Source: Alcanivoracaceae bacterium (GTDB taxonomy: Bacteria; Pseudomonadota; Gammaproteobacteria; Pseudomonadales; Alcanivoracaceae). From it: 64,000 nucleotides of DNA. The notes under the pieces were generated by a model. It ran no database searches, was not told where the DNA came from, and saw nothing but the letters and a program-made list of their open reading frames with translations. This document shows positions 18,352-27,174 of the stretch, in pieces. The stretch covers positions 186,001 to 250,000 of the forward strand of contig JARGPU010000002.1 in the NCBI GenBank assembly GCA_029210325.1, in the 5' to 3' direction. Each line of letters starts with the position of its first letter. Within the stretch, counting starts at the first letter, position 1. A program made the translations under genes and the position numbers.

Positions 18352-19354
18352 GCAGCGATTCAGCACACTGGCGGCAGCAGTGCAGGCGGCCTGGTATCAG
18401 GGCTCCGGCTGGTTGCCCCTGTTGTATCCGGCAGGCTGGTTGGTTGGCGGCATTGCCCGTTTACGTTTCCTGATGTTCAAAAGCCGTGCGGCCGTGCCGT
18501 CGGTGCCGGTGCTGGTGGTTGGCAATATCACCGTGGGCGGCACGGGTAAAACACCATTGGTCGCCGGCATTTGTGATTACCTTGGCAGTCGCGGTTTACG
18601 GGTGGTAGTGATCAGTCGTGGTTACGGTGCTCGGCCGCCACAGTATCCTTGGGTGGTGGAGCCGGAGCAGAGCGCAGCAGAAGCGGGGGATGAGCCCTTG
18701 CTGATCCGTCGTCGCACCGGCGTGCCAGTGGTGATTGATCCACAGCGTTCTCGCGCTTTGCAGTATGTTGTTAGCCAGTATCAGCCCGATGTGGTGATCA
18801 GCGATGACGGACTGCAGCATTTTGCCCTGCAGCGCAGCGTAGAGATTGTCGTGCTTGATTCGGATCGCGGGCTGGGTAATGGCCGTTGCCTGCCTGCGGG
18901 CCCGTTGCGTGAGCCCGCATCACGGCTTGATGATGTGGATTTTGTGGTGCTTAACGGTCGCCCGGATGCGCGGTGGCCCAATGCTCAGGTGATGGTGCTG
19001 CAATCGGATGACCCGGTTAACCTGAAAACCGGCGAGCGCATGCCGATGGAGGAGTTCGCGGCGCGTCATCCGCTGGTGCACGCCTTTGCCGGCATCGGTA
19101 ATCCGCAGCGGTTTTTCTCCTCCCTGAGCACCTGGGATATTCGTGTTACGGGTCATGCTCTGCCGGATCACCATGCTTTCACCGCCGAGGATTTCGCTGG
19201 GCTGGAAGGGCACACCATTATCATGACCGAAAAGGATGCGGTTAAGTGCGTTGAGTTTTCCGGGGATAATTTCTGGTACTTGCCCGTCAGCGCTCGGCTG
19301 CCGAATGTATTTCTTGATGATCTATGCAATCGCCTGCAACGGAGTGTGCGATGA
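18338..19354 (+). CDS. lpxK: Tetraacyldisaccharide 4'-kinase LpxK
   Basis: A 338-residue lipid A biosynthesis kinase that phosphorylates the 4' position of the tetraacyldisaccharide precursor at the inner membrane. It has a hydrophobic N-terminal segment, the P-loop [13 protein letters not shown] (from 61) and the conserved ISRGYG motif. The start is placed at TTG 18338, inside the end of msbA (14-bp overlap); a GTG at 18380 is the alternative and would leave only a few residues before the AWYQG motif. The stop overlaps the kdsB start. Confidence 0.92.
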   Translation: MKSIEQRFSTLAAAVQAAWYQGSGWLPLLYPAGWLVGGIARLRFLMFKSRAAVPSVPVLVVGNITVGGTGKTPLVAGICDYLGSRGLRVVVISRGYGARPPQYPWVVEPEQSAAEAGDEPLLIRRRTGVPVVIDPQRSRALQYVVSQYQPDVVISDDGLQHFALQRSVEIVVLDSDRGLGNGRCLPAGPLREPASRLDDVDFVVLNGRPDARWPNAQVMVLQSDDPVNLKTGERMPMEEFAARHPLVHAFAGIGNPQRFFSSLSTWDIRVTGHALPDHHAFTAEDFAGLEGHTIIMTEKDAVKCVEFSGDNFWYLPVSARLPNVFLDDLCNRLQRSVR

Positions 19355-20103
19355 GCTTCACTGTTGTGATTCCTGCCCGCTACGAATCAACCCGTTTGCC
19401 TGGTAAGCCGCTGGCTGATATTGCTGGCTTGCCCATGGTAATTCGAGTGATGCAGCGTGCTCGGCAAAGTGGGGCGGCTGCGGTATGTGTGGCCACCGAT
19501 GATGTGCGGGTTTACGAGATTGTTCGCGAGTATGGCGGTGATGCGCTGATGACTCGTGGAGATCATGCTTCTGGCACCGACCGGTTACAGGAAGTGGCAG
19601 AAAAGCTTGGTTTGTCAGACGACCATATCATCGTCAATGTTCAGGGCGATGAGCCATTGATTCCGCCTGCCGTGATTGATCAGGTCGCGCATAATCTGGC
19701 CTCTCATTCGAGCTGTGGTGTGGCCACCCTGTGTGAGCCCATTGAGCGTCGTGAGGATTTGTTTAATCCGAACATTGTTAAAGTGGTGGCTGACGAGCTT
19801 GGCCATGCACTGTATTTCTCCCGTGCGCCGATTCCCTGGCATCGTGATGCTTTCGCTCAGCCGGGGGATGATTTGCCGGCCGGGCAGTGGTGGCGACATA
19901 TTGGCATTTATGCCTATCGCGCGGGCTTTCTGAAAAAGTTTGTTGGTTGGCCGCCCGCGCGTCTTGAGTTGACCGAATCCCTTGAGCAGTTGCGGGCAAT
20001 GGCCAATGGCATTGCCATTCATGTGGCGCCCGCCAGTGAGGCGGTGCCGGGCGGGGTCGATACCGCGGAGGATCTGGAGCGGATGCGGGCGCTGCTGGCA
20101 TGA
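19351..20103 (+). CDS. kdsB: 3-deoxy-manno-octulosonate cytidylyltransferase KdsB
   Basis: A 250-residue enzyme that activates KDO with CTP to CMP-KDO for LPS inner core. The N-terminal nucleotide-binding motif [15 protein letters not shown], the NVQGDEPLI motif and a VDTAEDLE C-terminus are diagnostic. The ATG at 19351 follows GGAG and overlaps the lpxK stop (ATGA). Directly adjacent lpxK-kdsB leaves no room for the small Trm112/YcaR-like gene often found between them. Confidence 0.96.
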   Translation: MSFTVVIPARYESTRLPGKPLADIAGLPMVIRVMQRARQSGAAAVCVATDDVRVYEIVREYGGDALMTRGDHASGTDRLQEVAEKLGLSDDHIIVNVQGDEPLIPPAVIDQVAHNLASHSSCGVATLCEPIERREDLFNPNIVKVVADELGHALYFSRAPIPWHRDAFAQPGDDLPAGQWWRHIGIYAYRAGFLKKFVGWPPARLELTESLEQLRAMANGIAIHVAPASEAVPGGVDTAEDLERMRALLA

Positions 20104-20573
20104 GTGCCCGTATCCTGTTTGTCTGCCTTGGCAATATTTGCCGTTCACCCACCGCTGAAGGCGTGTTTCGGCAACGTGCTGCTGCCGCAGGTCTATCGCT
20201 ATCACTCATCGACAGCGCGGGCACCGCCAGCTGGCATGTGGGCAAGGCGCCGGATGCCCGCACAGTGAAGGCGGCAGCGGGCCGAGGTTACGATCTTTCC
20301 ACGCTCCGCGCCCGTCAGGTTAGTGTGGCTGACTTTAATGCTTTTGATTTTATCCTCGCCATGGATGAGCAGAATCTTGCCGAGCTGCAGTCCATTCAGC
20401 CAGCTCAATCCCTAGCTGAGCTGGGTTTGTTTCTTGATTACGCAGAAGGCGCCGTTGAGCGTGAAGTGCCGGACCCTTATTACGGTGGTGATCAGGGTTT
20501 TCAAACCGTGCTTGATCTCATCGAGAATGCCAGTGACGGCTTGATTCGCCGCTTGCGGGGAATTGGATCATGA
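20100..20573 (+). CDS. Low-molecular-weight protein-tyrosine phosphatase
   Basis: A 157-residue phosphatase with the P-loop C-x5-R-S ([14 protein letters not shown], Cys9 and Arg15) and the general-acid motif VPDPYYGG near residue 125. Family members (Wzb, PtpA) dephosphorylate tyrosine kinases of exopolysaccharide export or act more broadly. No Wzc-type kinase gene is nearby, so the target is unknown. ATGA overlaps on both sides place it firmly inside the kdsB-murB operon. Confidence 0.92.
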   Translation: MSARILFVCLGNICRSPTAEGVFRQRAAAAGLSLSLIDSAGTASWHVGKAPDARTVKAAAGRGYDLSTLRARQVSVADFNAFDFILAMDEQNLAELQSIQPAQSLAELGLFLDYAEGAVEREVPDPYYGGDQGFQTVLDLIENASDGLIRRLRGIGS

Positions 20574-21589
20574 CTCCCCGTGGGCATGCTGCACTGGTCA
20601 ATACCCTGCGTTTGCCTGCCTTTGCCCAGTGGTATGCGGCGCTCGACGATATTGCCCAACTACCAGCATTGCTGGCCAATCCCAGCGTAACAAATGAACC
20701 GCTAACCGTGCTCGGCGAAGGCAGTAATGTTGTATTGCATTCTGATGTACCCGGTTTGGTGTTGCGGCCGCAAATGCGCGGCATGCGCATTGTTGAATGG
20801 CGGGGTAGTCAGGCACTGATTGAGTGCCAGGCGGGAGAAAGCTGGGATGCATTGGTTCAGTGGTCTTTACAGCAAGGCCTGGCCGGGCTGGAAAATCTGT
20901 CGTTGATTCCGGGCAGTGTCGGTGCGGCACCGGTGCAGAATATTGGTGCCTATGGTGTCGAGCTGGCAGACCGCTTTGATTCGTTGGTTGCCTGTTCATT
21001 GCAAGACGGTCAGCCACGCAGATTCTCGCCTCAGGATTGTGCTTTTGCTTATCGCGACAGTTTTTTCAAAAGTATCGAGCCGGGAGCCTGGCTGATTAGT
21101 TCGGTGCGCTTGTTACTGGATCGTGATCTGCCACCAGTGCTGGGTTATGCGGACCTTGCCAGCCGTTATCAGGCGCTGCCGGATGGGCAGCGCAACGCCA
21201 CTGGGTTGCGTGAACTGGTTTGCGCACTGCGCCGCAGCAAGCTACCGGATCCAGCGCTACTACCGAATGCGGGCAGCTTTTTCAAAAACCCTGTGGTGTC
21301 GGCGGAGCAGTACCTGTCGCTGCAACAGCGTTATCCACATCTGGCCGCGTACCCGCAGGCTGATGGTAGTTACAAGCTGGCCGCCGGCTGGATGATTGAG
21401 CGTGCTGGCTGGAAGGGCAAACGGCTAGGCAATGTCGGCATGCATGCGCAACAGGCGCTGGTGCTGGTGAACTACGCCGATGCCACTGGTGCCGAGGTGC
21501 TTGCCTTCGCTGAGACTGTGCGCCAATCCGTGGCAGAATTGTTTGGCGTTGCCTTGGAGCAGGAGCCAATCATCCTACCCCTGTCATAG
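20570..21589 (+). CDS. murB: UDP-N-acetylenolpyruvoylglucosamine reductase MurB
   Basis: A 339-residue FAD enzyme reducing UDP-GlcNAc-enolpyruvate to UDP-MurNAc in peptidoglycan precursor synthesis. Motifs: GEGSNVVL (FAD binding), IPGSVGAAPVQNIGAYG, YRDSFFK and NAGSFFKNP with the proton-donating Ser. Length fits type I (E. coli-like) MurB. It closes the overlapping envelope operon, and its stop faces the minus-strand SH3 gene with nine bases between. Confidence 0.95.
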   Translation: MTPRGHAALVNTLRLPAFAQWYAALDDIAQLPALLANPSVTNEPLTVLGEGSNVVLHSDVPGLVLRPQMRGMRIVEWRGSQALIECQAGESWDALVQWSLQQGLAGLENLSLIPGSVGAAPVQNIGAYGVELADRFDSLVACSLQDGQPRRFSPQDCAFAYRDSFFKSIEPGAWLISSVRLLLDRDLPPVLGYADLASRYQALPDGQRNATGLRELVCALRRSKLPDPALLPNAGSFFKNPVVSAEQYLSLQQRYPHLAAYPQADGSYKLAAGWMIERAGWKGKRLGNVGMHAQQALVLVNYADATGAEVLAFAETVRQSVAELFGVALEQEPIILPLS

Positions 21590-21598
21590 TGTCCCGAA

Positions 21599-22276
21599 TC
21601 AGGCCCAGCTACTACGGGCCTTGCTGGACTGCGAACGCATCAGCCAGCCAATCAGCCAGCCGCCAATCAGAATGGACGCGCCCACCATCCACATGCTGGA
21701 GGTTTTGTCGCTACGCAGCAGAGCATTTTCCGCGGTAACGCCGTTAAGCTCGGTGCGCAGTCTGCTTAGTTGCTCGTTCAGCTCGCGATTGGCCTGATCC
21801 AGTCGAATCGGGTCGGCGGCGACTTCTTGCAATCTGTCTACTTCTTCGCTGCGCGAGCTAAGGTCTCCGCTGAGTCGTTGATTATCCTGCTTCAGTTGAT
21901 TGCGCTCACTGGTTAGCGTTGTCAGTTGCTGACGTACTTCGGTTAACTGCTGGGTGACCTTCTGGTGCTGCGCCTCAAGCTGTTCAAGACGAATCATCGA
22001 GGGTGCCGAGCGCACTACATACTGGGCATTGATATAGCCCTCAGTATCTCCGTAGCGCACCTGAGCCCATTCGGCGCCTTCTTCCATGGCAATAATTTCC
22101 AGTCGGGTGCCGCTCTTCAGGCCGCGGTGAACAATACGGTATTCGTTGCCGGCGCCTGAGCGCATCGGCACATAAAGGGTGTCGCTGATCCAGCCCGGGG
22201 CGGCCATGGCTGAAGTGCTTGCCATGGCGGACAGAGAGGCAACAACCATCAGTAGTGCTGAGAAAGTTACGCGCAT
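21599..22276 (-). CDS. SH3-domain, coiled-coil, membrane-anchored protein (TIGR04211/YgiM-like)
   Basis: A 225-residue envelope protein: signal peptide (1-25, ending AMAAPG), a bacterial SH3 domain (about 28-90, with MRSGAGNEYRIVH), a long coiled coil (about 95-190, Gln/Leu/Arg heptads) and a C-terminal membrane helix (about 193-212) with a short basic tail. The architecture matches the conserved gammaproteobacterial family around E. coli YgiM. Its role is not established. Its position 95 bp after yciI suggests possible readthrough from yciB-yciI. Confidence 0.85.
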   Translation of the reverse strand: MRVTFSALLMVVASLSAMASTSAMAAPGWISDTLYVPMRSGAGNEYRIVHRGLKSGTRLEIIAMEEGAEWAQVRYGDTEGYINAQYVVRSAPSMIRLEQLEAQHQKVTQQLTEVRQQLTTLTSERNQLKQDNQRLSGDLSSRSEEVDRLQEVAADPIRLDQANRELNEQLSRLRTELNGVTAENALLRSDKTSSMWMVGASILIGGWLIGWLMRSQSSKARSSWA

Positions 22277-22371
22277 GGGGTAAAGCTCCTTGAAATCAAT
22301 CGGGCGAAGTCTGGGGGATTTCGCCGCAGAAAAGCGTGCGGTATTTCACTGGTCGGGATTCTTGCTGCGCT

Positions 22372-22668
22372 TTAGAACACCCGCTTGAAAGGTTTCACCG
22401 TAACCCGGGCATAGACGCCAGCATCCAGGTAGGGGTCTGCATCGGCCCATTGCTGCGCCGCATCCAGGGAGGAGAACTCGGCGACCACCAGTGAGCCGGT
22501 AAAGCCGGCATCACCGGGGTTGTCGCTATCCACCGCCGGATGGGGGCCGGCAATTATCAGGCGGCCAGCGCCATGTAGTGCTTCAAGGCGGGCCAAGTGA
22601 TCTGGCCGGGCAGCCAGTCGCTGCGCCAGTGTGCCGGGATGGTCTTCGCTGATGATGGCGTAGAGCAT
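22372..22668 (-). CDS. yciI: YciI family protein
   Basis: A 98-residue YCII-domain protein starting [12 protein letters not shown], with the conserved [10 protein letters not shown] and [12 protein letters not shown] segments; the fold is ferredoxin-like and the exact role is unsettled. I use the ATG at 22668, since the longer open frame upstream would overlap yciB by 120 bp and lacks similarity. It starts one base past the yciB stop, so the two are an operon, as in many gammaproteobacteria. Confidence 0.9.
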   Translation of the reverse strand: MLYAIISEDHPGTLAQRLAARPDHLARLEALHGAGRLIIAGPHPAVDSDNPGDAGFTGSLVVAEFSSLDAAQQWADADPYLDAGVYARVTVKPFKRVF

Positions 22669-22669
22669 G

Positions 22670-23302
22670 TTATTCCGCTTCCTTTTGCTGGTTTTCCGGC
22701 GCATTAGCCGAAGCAGGTTGTTTGTCCTCGAAAAGTTTTTCCCGTTCCTCTGGCGACATGCAGCGGTACAGATAAAACAGCACCCCGCCATAGAAAAATA
22801 CGCTGAGGATGGAAAAGCCTATGGCCTTAAACAGCACCCAGAAGTCGGTGCTGAAACTGAATGCGATGTACAGGTTCAGTACTCCGACAAACAGGAAGTA
22901 GCCAACGAAGACAAGGTTAAGAATGCGCCACTGCAGTGCTTGCAGGGCAATGATGTGGCCAAGGCCGCGCAGCATGAGTGCTTCGAGCAGTCGTTGTAGC
23001 AGATTGCGGCGCAGGAAATGTCCGGCTAGCAGCACGCCGGCAAACAGGAAGTTGATAATGGTCGGGCGCCATTTGATAAAGGTGTCGTCGCGCAGTAGTA
23101 AGGTCATGCCACCAAACACGGCGGTAAGCAGAAATACAAACCAGTGCATCTTTTCCAGCTTGCGCCAGATAAACCAGCCGGCACTAACCTGAATCAGGCA
23201 GCCGATCAGGATTGCCCAGGTGGCGGTGTAGATATCCCGGCCGCTGATGAAATAGGCGCCAAAAAAGGCGATCACCGGCAGATAGTCAAAAAACTGCTTC
23301 AT
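22670..23302 (-). CDS. yciB: Inner-membrane protein YciB (intracellular septation protein A)
   Basis: A 210-residue polytopic protein with about five to six helices and the family start [14 protein letters not shown]; the GTRDIYTAT-like segment appears as SGRDIYTAT. YciB/IspZ takes part in cell envelope integrity and septation. The last 25 residues are polar and rich in A/E/Q, longer than in E. coli. It is divergent from the PHP nuclease gene. Confidence 0.92.
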   Translation of the reverse strand: MKQFFDYLPVIAFFGAYFISGRDIYTATWAILIGCLIQVSAGWFIWRKLEKMHWFVFLLTAVFGGMTLLLRDDTFIKWRPTIINFLFAGVLLAGHFLRRNLLQRLLEALMLRGLGHIIALQALQWRILNLVFVGYFLFVGVLNLYIAFSFSTDFWVLFKAIGFSILSVFFYGGVLFYLYRCMSPEEREKLFEDKQPASANAPENQQKEAE

Positions 23303-23446
23303 GGTCTGGCTCGCAGGTATGGAGCGGCGATGTTACCCCGTTCCCCGGCGCGGGCAAAACCGCCGATTCGCTGCGCCGGGTGGAACGGACTAGAATAGCG
23401 GCTTCAGAACTTTGCCGACCTTTTGAAAACTTTACTGAAGAGAGCC
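23303..23446. promoter_or_regulatory. Divergent promoter region yciB / PHP nuclease
   Basis: 144 bp between opposed starts. On the plus strand TAGAAT at 23390-23395 is a fair -10 box about 50 bp ahead of the PHP gene; the -35 is weak. No clear operator is seen. A real promoter pair must lie here, but the exact boxes are tentative. Confidence 0.35.
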
Positions 23447-24289
23447 GTGACTGATTGTCGTTTTGATTTCCATTGCCATAGCCTTGCCTCCGATGGCGCC
23501 CTGACGCCCACCGAGCTGGTCGAGCGGGCGGCTGGCGCCGGTGTGCAGCTGCTGGCCTTGACCGACCATGACACCTTGGCAGGGCTGCCTGAGGCCCGTC
23601 AGGCAGCGTCCGCGGCTGGTATCCGCCTGGTGGCGGGGATTGAGGTGTCGGTGGATTGGGATGGTCGTGAGCTGCACCTGGTGGGGCTGGGCTTTGACCC
23701 GGATCACCCGGAGGTCAGTGCTCTGGTGGCCTCTCAGCAGCAGGCCCGGACCCTCCGTGCTGAACGTATTGGTGGCCGGCTGGACAAGGCTGCCGGGCTT
23801 GCCAACAGCTATCAGCGCACCGTGACGCTGTCCGGGCAGGATGCGCCGGGGCGGCCCTGGTTTGCCAAGATGCTGGTCGCGGCGGGCAAGGTTCGCGATG
23901 AACAGCATGCCTTCAACCGCTATCTCAAGCCGGGTCAGTCCTGCTTTGTGGCCACCCCATGGGTATCCATGGACGCCGCCGTTGCGGCTATCCGCGCCGG
24001 CGGCGGGGTTGCGGTGTTGGCCCATCCGACCCGCTATAGCTTTACCCGGCGCAAGCTGCGCCGTTGCCTGGAGCACTTTGTTGTTGCCGGCGGCGCCGCA
24101 CTGGAGGTGCTTACCCCGGGGCTGAACCCCCAGCAGCAGGCCTTGTTGGCTGAGTGTTTGCGGGATTTTCCTTTGCACGCGTCCGGGGGGTCTGACTTCC
24201 ATACCCCGAAACAGACCTGGCTGGAGCTGGGGCGTCTGCCGCCCGTGCCGGTGGATATGCCACTGGTACATAGCCTGATCGGCGCCTAG
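23447..24289 (+). CDS. PHP-domain nuclease/phosphatase (RNase AM/TrpH family)
   Basis: A 280-residue PHP-domain metalloenzyme with the motifs DFHCHSLASDG, LTDHDTLAG, a conserved GIEVSVDW stretch, VLAHPTRY and C-terminal GGSDFHTP, which supply the trinuclear metal ligands. E. coli RNase AM (YciV) is a 5'-3' exonuclease active on short oligonucleotides and rRNA 5' ends; related proteins hydrolyse 3',5'-nucleotide bisphosphates. I favour GTG at 23447, which puts the HCH motif near the N-terminus; TTG at 23423 is the alternative. yciO follows 11 bp later, as in E. coli. Confidence 0.88.
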   Translation: MTDCRFDFHCHSLASDGALTPTELVERAAGAGVQLLALTDHDTLAGLPEARQAASAAGIRLVAGIEVSVDWDGRELHLVGLGFDPDHPEVSALVASQQQARTLRAERIGGRLDKAAGLANSYQRTVTLSGQDAPGRPWFAKMLVAAGKVRDEQHAFNRYLKPGQSCFVATPWVSMDAAVAAIRAGGGVAVLAHPTRYSFTRRKLRRCLEHFVVAGGAALEVLTPGLNPQQQALLAECLRDFPLHASGGSDFHTPKQTWLELGRLPPVPVDMPLVHSLIGA

Positions 24290-24300
24290 AATCCGCCCCC

Positions 24301-24924
24301 ATGACGCAAATCTTCCATATTCACCCTGATAACCCGCAGCAGCGACTGATTCGTCAGGCGGCGGATATCGTCCGCAAGGGCGGGCTGATTGCCTATCCCA
24401 CGGACACCACCTATGCGTTGGGCTGCGCCATTGGTGAAAAGGCAGCACTGGATCGGCTGATCCAGCTGCGCCGGCTGGATGACAAGCATCAGTTCTCCAT
24501 CCTGTGTGCTGATTTGTCCGGTATCGCCACCTATGCCAAGGTCAGCAACACGGATTACCGGCTGATCAAGGCCCATACCCCCGGTGCCTATACCTTTATT
24601 CTGCAGGGCACCAGCGAGGTACCACGCCGCTTGATGCATGAGAAAAAGCGCACCATCGGTATCCGTGTGCCAGACAATGCTATCTGCCAGGCGCTGCTGG
24701 AAGAGTTGGGGGCACCATTGATGACCTCGACTTTGCTGCTGCCGGGGGAAGAGATGCCGTTGAGCGACCCCTATGACATCGAGAATGCCTTGGGTGGCCG
24801 GGTTGACCTGATTATCAATGGCGGTTTCGGCGGCATGGAGGAAACCACCGTGGTGTCATTGGTGGATGAGGGCGGCCCGGTCATTGTTCGTGAGGGCGCC
24901 GGGCCTGTAGATCGTATTTTCTGA
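24301..24924 (+). CDS. yciO: YciO (Sua5/YciO/YrdC family) protein
   Basis: A 207-residue YrdC-like domain protein. The KGGLIAYPTDTTYALGC motif, the KxR-like basic residues and the GTPGAY-type segment (here HTPGAYTFIL) match YciO rather than the threonylcarbamoyl-AMP synthase Sua5/TsaC. Its physiological role is unclear. It follows the PHP nuclease at 11 bp, and the trpS promoter lies just after its stop. Confidence 0.92.
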   Translation: MTQIFHIHPDNPQQRLIRQAADIVRKGGLIAYPTDTTYALGCAIGEKAALDRLIQLRRLDDKHQFSILCADLSGIATYAKVSNTDYRLIKAHTPGAYTFILQGTSEVPRRLMHEKKRTIGIRVPDNAICQALLEELGAPLMTSTLLLPGEEMPLSDPYDIENALGGRVDLIINGGFGGMEETTVVSLVDEGGPVIVREGAGPVDRIF

Positions 24925-24937
24925 CCGGCCAACCCGC

Positions 24938-24943
24938 TATAAT
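24938..24943 (+). promoter_or_regulatory. Candidate -10 box for trpS
   Basis: Perfect TATAAT in the 51-bp gap between yciO and trpS, within the context CGCTATAATCGC, 32 bp ahead of the TTG start. The -35 position (24915-24920, TATTTT) is poor. The same 12-base context precedes fumarase at 52510. Confidence 0.5.
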
Positions 24944-24975
24944 CGCCACTTTCGTCAAGATCACCGGAGTCTGTC

Positions 24976-26193
24976 TTGAGTTCTGTTGTTTCTTCCCAGC
25001 GCGTCCTGTCTGGTATGCGACCCACAGGTCGATTACATCTTGGTCACTATCACGGCGTGCTGAAGAACTGGGTAAAGCTGCAGCACGAGTATGAATGCTT
25101 CTTTTTCGTGGCTGATTGGCACGCGCTGACCACCGAGTATGAAAACCCGCAGAATATCGAGTCAGCAGTTTGGGAAATGGTGATTGACTGGTTGGCGGCC
25201 GGGGTTAGCCCCGGTTCTGCGACCATGTTTATCCAGTCGAAAGTGCCAGAGCATGCTGAGCTGCACCTGTTGCTGTCGATGATGACGCCTCTCGGTTGGC
25301 TGGAACGGGTGCCGACCTACAAGGATCAGCAGGAAAAGCTCAAAGAGAAAGATTTGGCGACCTACGGTTTTCTCGGTTACCCGCTGCTGCAGTCTGCGGA
25401 TATCCTGATGTATCGCGCCGGTCTGGTGCCGGTTGGCGCTGATCAGGTCGCCCATGTGGAGATCACCCGTGAAGTGGCGCGCCGCTTCAATCATTTGTAC
25501 GGTCGTGAGCCCGGGTTTGAGGAGGCCGTAGAAGCGGCGATCCGCAAGATGGGCAAGAAGCAGTCGAAAATCTATCTCGACAGCCGTCGTAAGTATCAGC
25601 AGGATGGTGACGAGAGCGCCCTGGCGCTGGCTCAGGCACTGGTTAATGATCAGTCCAACATCACCCTGGGTGATAAAGAGCGTCTGCTCGGTGATCTGGA
25701 AGGTGGTGGTAAAATCATCCTGCCAGAGCCTCAGGCGTTGCTGACGCCGGCATCAAAAATGCCGGGGCTGGACGGCCAGAAAATGTCCAAGTCCTATGGC
25801 AATTACATCAGCCTGCGAGAAGAGCCGGCGGATGTGGACGAAAAAATTCGCAAGATGCCCACGGACCCGGCCAGAGTGCGCCGTACGGATCCGGGCAACC
25901 CTGATAAATGTCCGGTATGGCAGATGCACGAGGTGTATTCTTCCGAGCCGACGAAACAATGGGTGCAGGAAGGTTGTCGTAACGCAGGCATCGGCTGTCT
26001 CGACTGCAAGCGTCCGATTATTGAGGCGGTGCAAGCGGAGCTCGAACCGATTCGCAAACGTGCACAAGAGCATAGCCGCAATCAGGATCTGGTCCGCAGT
26101 ATTATTGCCGAAGGCTGTGAAGATGCTCGCGAGGCAGCCCGCGACACATTGGATGAAGTGCGTCAGGCAATGGGCTTGAAGTATCGTTCGTAA
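24976..26193 (+). CDS. trpS: Tryptophanyl-tRNA synthetase
   Basis: A 405-residue class I aminoacyl-tRNA synthetase of the long form. It has the HIGH-type motif PTGRLHLGHYHG and the KMSKS motif at 269-273. It is about 70 residues longer than the E. coli enzyme and carries four cysteines, C312-x21-C334-x6-C341-x2-C344, near the anticodon-binding end. This spacing is very close to the [4Fe-4S] motif I recall for Thermotoga maritima TrpRS. The TTG start follows GGAG by seven bases. It leads the scpA-scpB-rluB run. Confidence 0.95.
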   Translation: MSSVVSSQRVLSGMRPTGRLHLGHYHGVLKNWVKLQHEYECFFFVADWHALTTEYENPQNIESAVWEMVIDWLAAGVSPGSATMFIQSKVPEHAELHLLLSMMTPLGWLERVPTYKDQQEKLKEKDLATYGFLGYPLLQSADILMYRAGLVPVGADQVAHVEITREVARRFNHLYGREPGFEEAVEAAIRKMGKKQSKIYLDSRRKYQQDGDESALALAQALVNDQSNITLGDKERLLGDLEGGGKIILPEPQALLTPASKMPGLDGQKMSKSYGNYISLREEPADVDEKIRKMPTDPARVRRTDPGNPDKCPVWQMHEVYSSEPTKQWVQEGCRNAGIGCLDCKRPIIEAVQAELEPIRKRAQEHSRNQDLVRSIIAEGCEDAREAARDTLDEVRQAMGLKYRS

Positions 26194-26238
26194 GCGGTTG
26201 ATCTACCGTGCGTGAGCACCGTGAAAGAGGATAATGTA

Positions 26239-27174
26239 ATGAGTGGACCTGAGGTCCCTGAAGATACTCTTGAAGCGCTGGAGCAGCAGGCGGATCGTCT
26301 TGCTGCAGCTCAGGAGCTGCTCGCCACCGTCAAACCCAAGCAAAGCGAAATGCCGTTTGGTCTTATGTACGGCAAGGCGATCACCAAACTGCCTGATGAT
26401 CTGTATATTCCGCCAGATGCACTGGAGGTGTTCCTCGAAGCGTTCGAGGGCCCGCTGGATTTGTTGCTGTATCTGATCAAGCGGCAGAACCTGGATATTC
26501 TTGATATTCCAGTGGCGCAGATTACCACCCAGTACATGCAGTACGTTGAATTGATGAAGTCGCTCAACTTTGAGTTGGCTGCCGAGTATCTGGTGATGGC
26601 TGCCATGCTGGGCGAAATCAAGTCGCGCATGTTGCTGCCGCGACCGAAGGCGGAAGAGGGCGAGGACGAGAATGATCCGCGTGCCGAACTGATCCGCCGT
26701 CTACAGGAATACGAACGATTCAAGAAGGCCGCTGAAGATATTGAAGCGTTGCCGCGTCTGGAACGGGATTTCTGGGAAGTGAAAGCCAAGCGACCGGATT
26801 ACACCCGCGAGCGGGCCGAGCCGGACGTGGACATGAAGGAGATGTTGCTGGCTCTGAAGGATGTCATGCATCGGGCCGACATGTTCGAGAGTCACCATGT
26901 TTCACGGGAAAAGCTATCCACCCGAGAGCGTATGGCGGACGTGCTGGACCGCTTGCGTAATGGTGAGTTCGTTCCGTTCTTTACCCTGTTCCGGCCGGAG
27001 GAAGGCCGTGCCGGGGTGGTAGTGACTTTTATCGCCATTCTTGAGCTGATCAAGAGTTCACTGGTGGAAGTGATCCAGAGTGAGCCTTTTGCGCCGCTCC
27101 ATCTGAAAGCCCGCACCGTGCTGCTGGAAGACGAGGACCGGTTGCCTTTTGAAGTGAGTGCTGCCAATGACTGA
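26239..27174 (+). CDS. scpA: Segregation and condensation protein A
   Basis: A 311-residue kleisin that bridges SMC heads with ScpB in chromosome condensation. The central family region FEGPLDLLLYLIKRQNLDI and AAEYLVMAAMLGEIKSRMLLP is clear. The N-terminal ~55 residues are an acidic extension. I use ATG 26239, preceded by AGAGG, rather than GTG 26212. scpB overlaps its stop by 8 bp. Confidence 0.93.
   Translation: MSGPEVPEDTLEALEQQADRLAAAQELLATVKPKQSEMPFGLMYGKAITKLPDDLYIPPDALEVFLEAFEGPLDLLLYLIKRQNLDILDIPVAQITTQYMQYVELMKSLNFELAAEYLVMAAMLGEIKSRMLLPRPKAEEGEDENDPRAELIRRLQEYERFKKAAEDIEALPRLERDFWEVKAKRPDYTRERAEPDVDMKEMLLALKDVMHRADMFESHHVSREKLSTRERMADVLDRLRNGEFVPFFTLFRPEEGRAGVVVTFIAILELIKSSLVEVIQSEPFAPLHLKARTVLLEDEDRLPFEVSAAND

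Noticed and set aside
22372..22791. Longer yciI start at 22791
   Set aside because: Would overlap yciB by about 120 bp and add an unrelated Arg/Lys/Cys-rich leader; the ATG at 22668 gives the standard YciI N-terminus.
23432..24448. Minus-strand open frame of 338 codons opposite the PHP nuclease
   Set aside because: Shadow of a G+C-rich gene with complete PHP metal motifs; it has no family resemblance and would cross into yciO.
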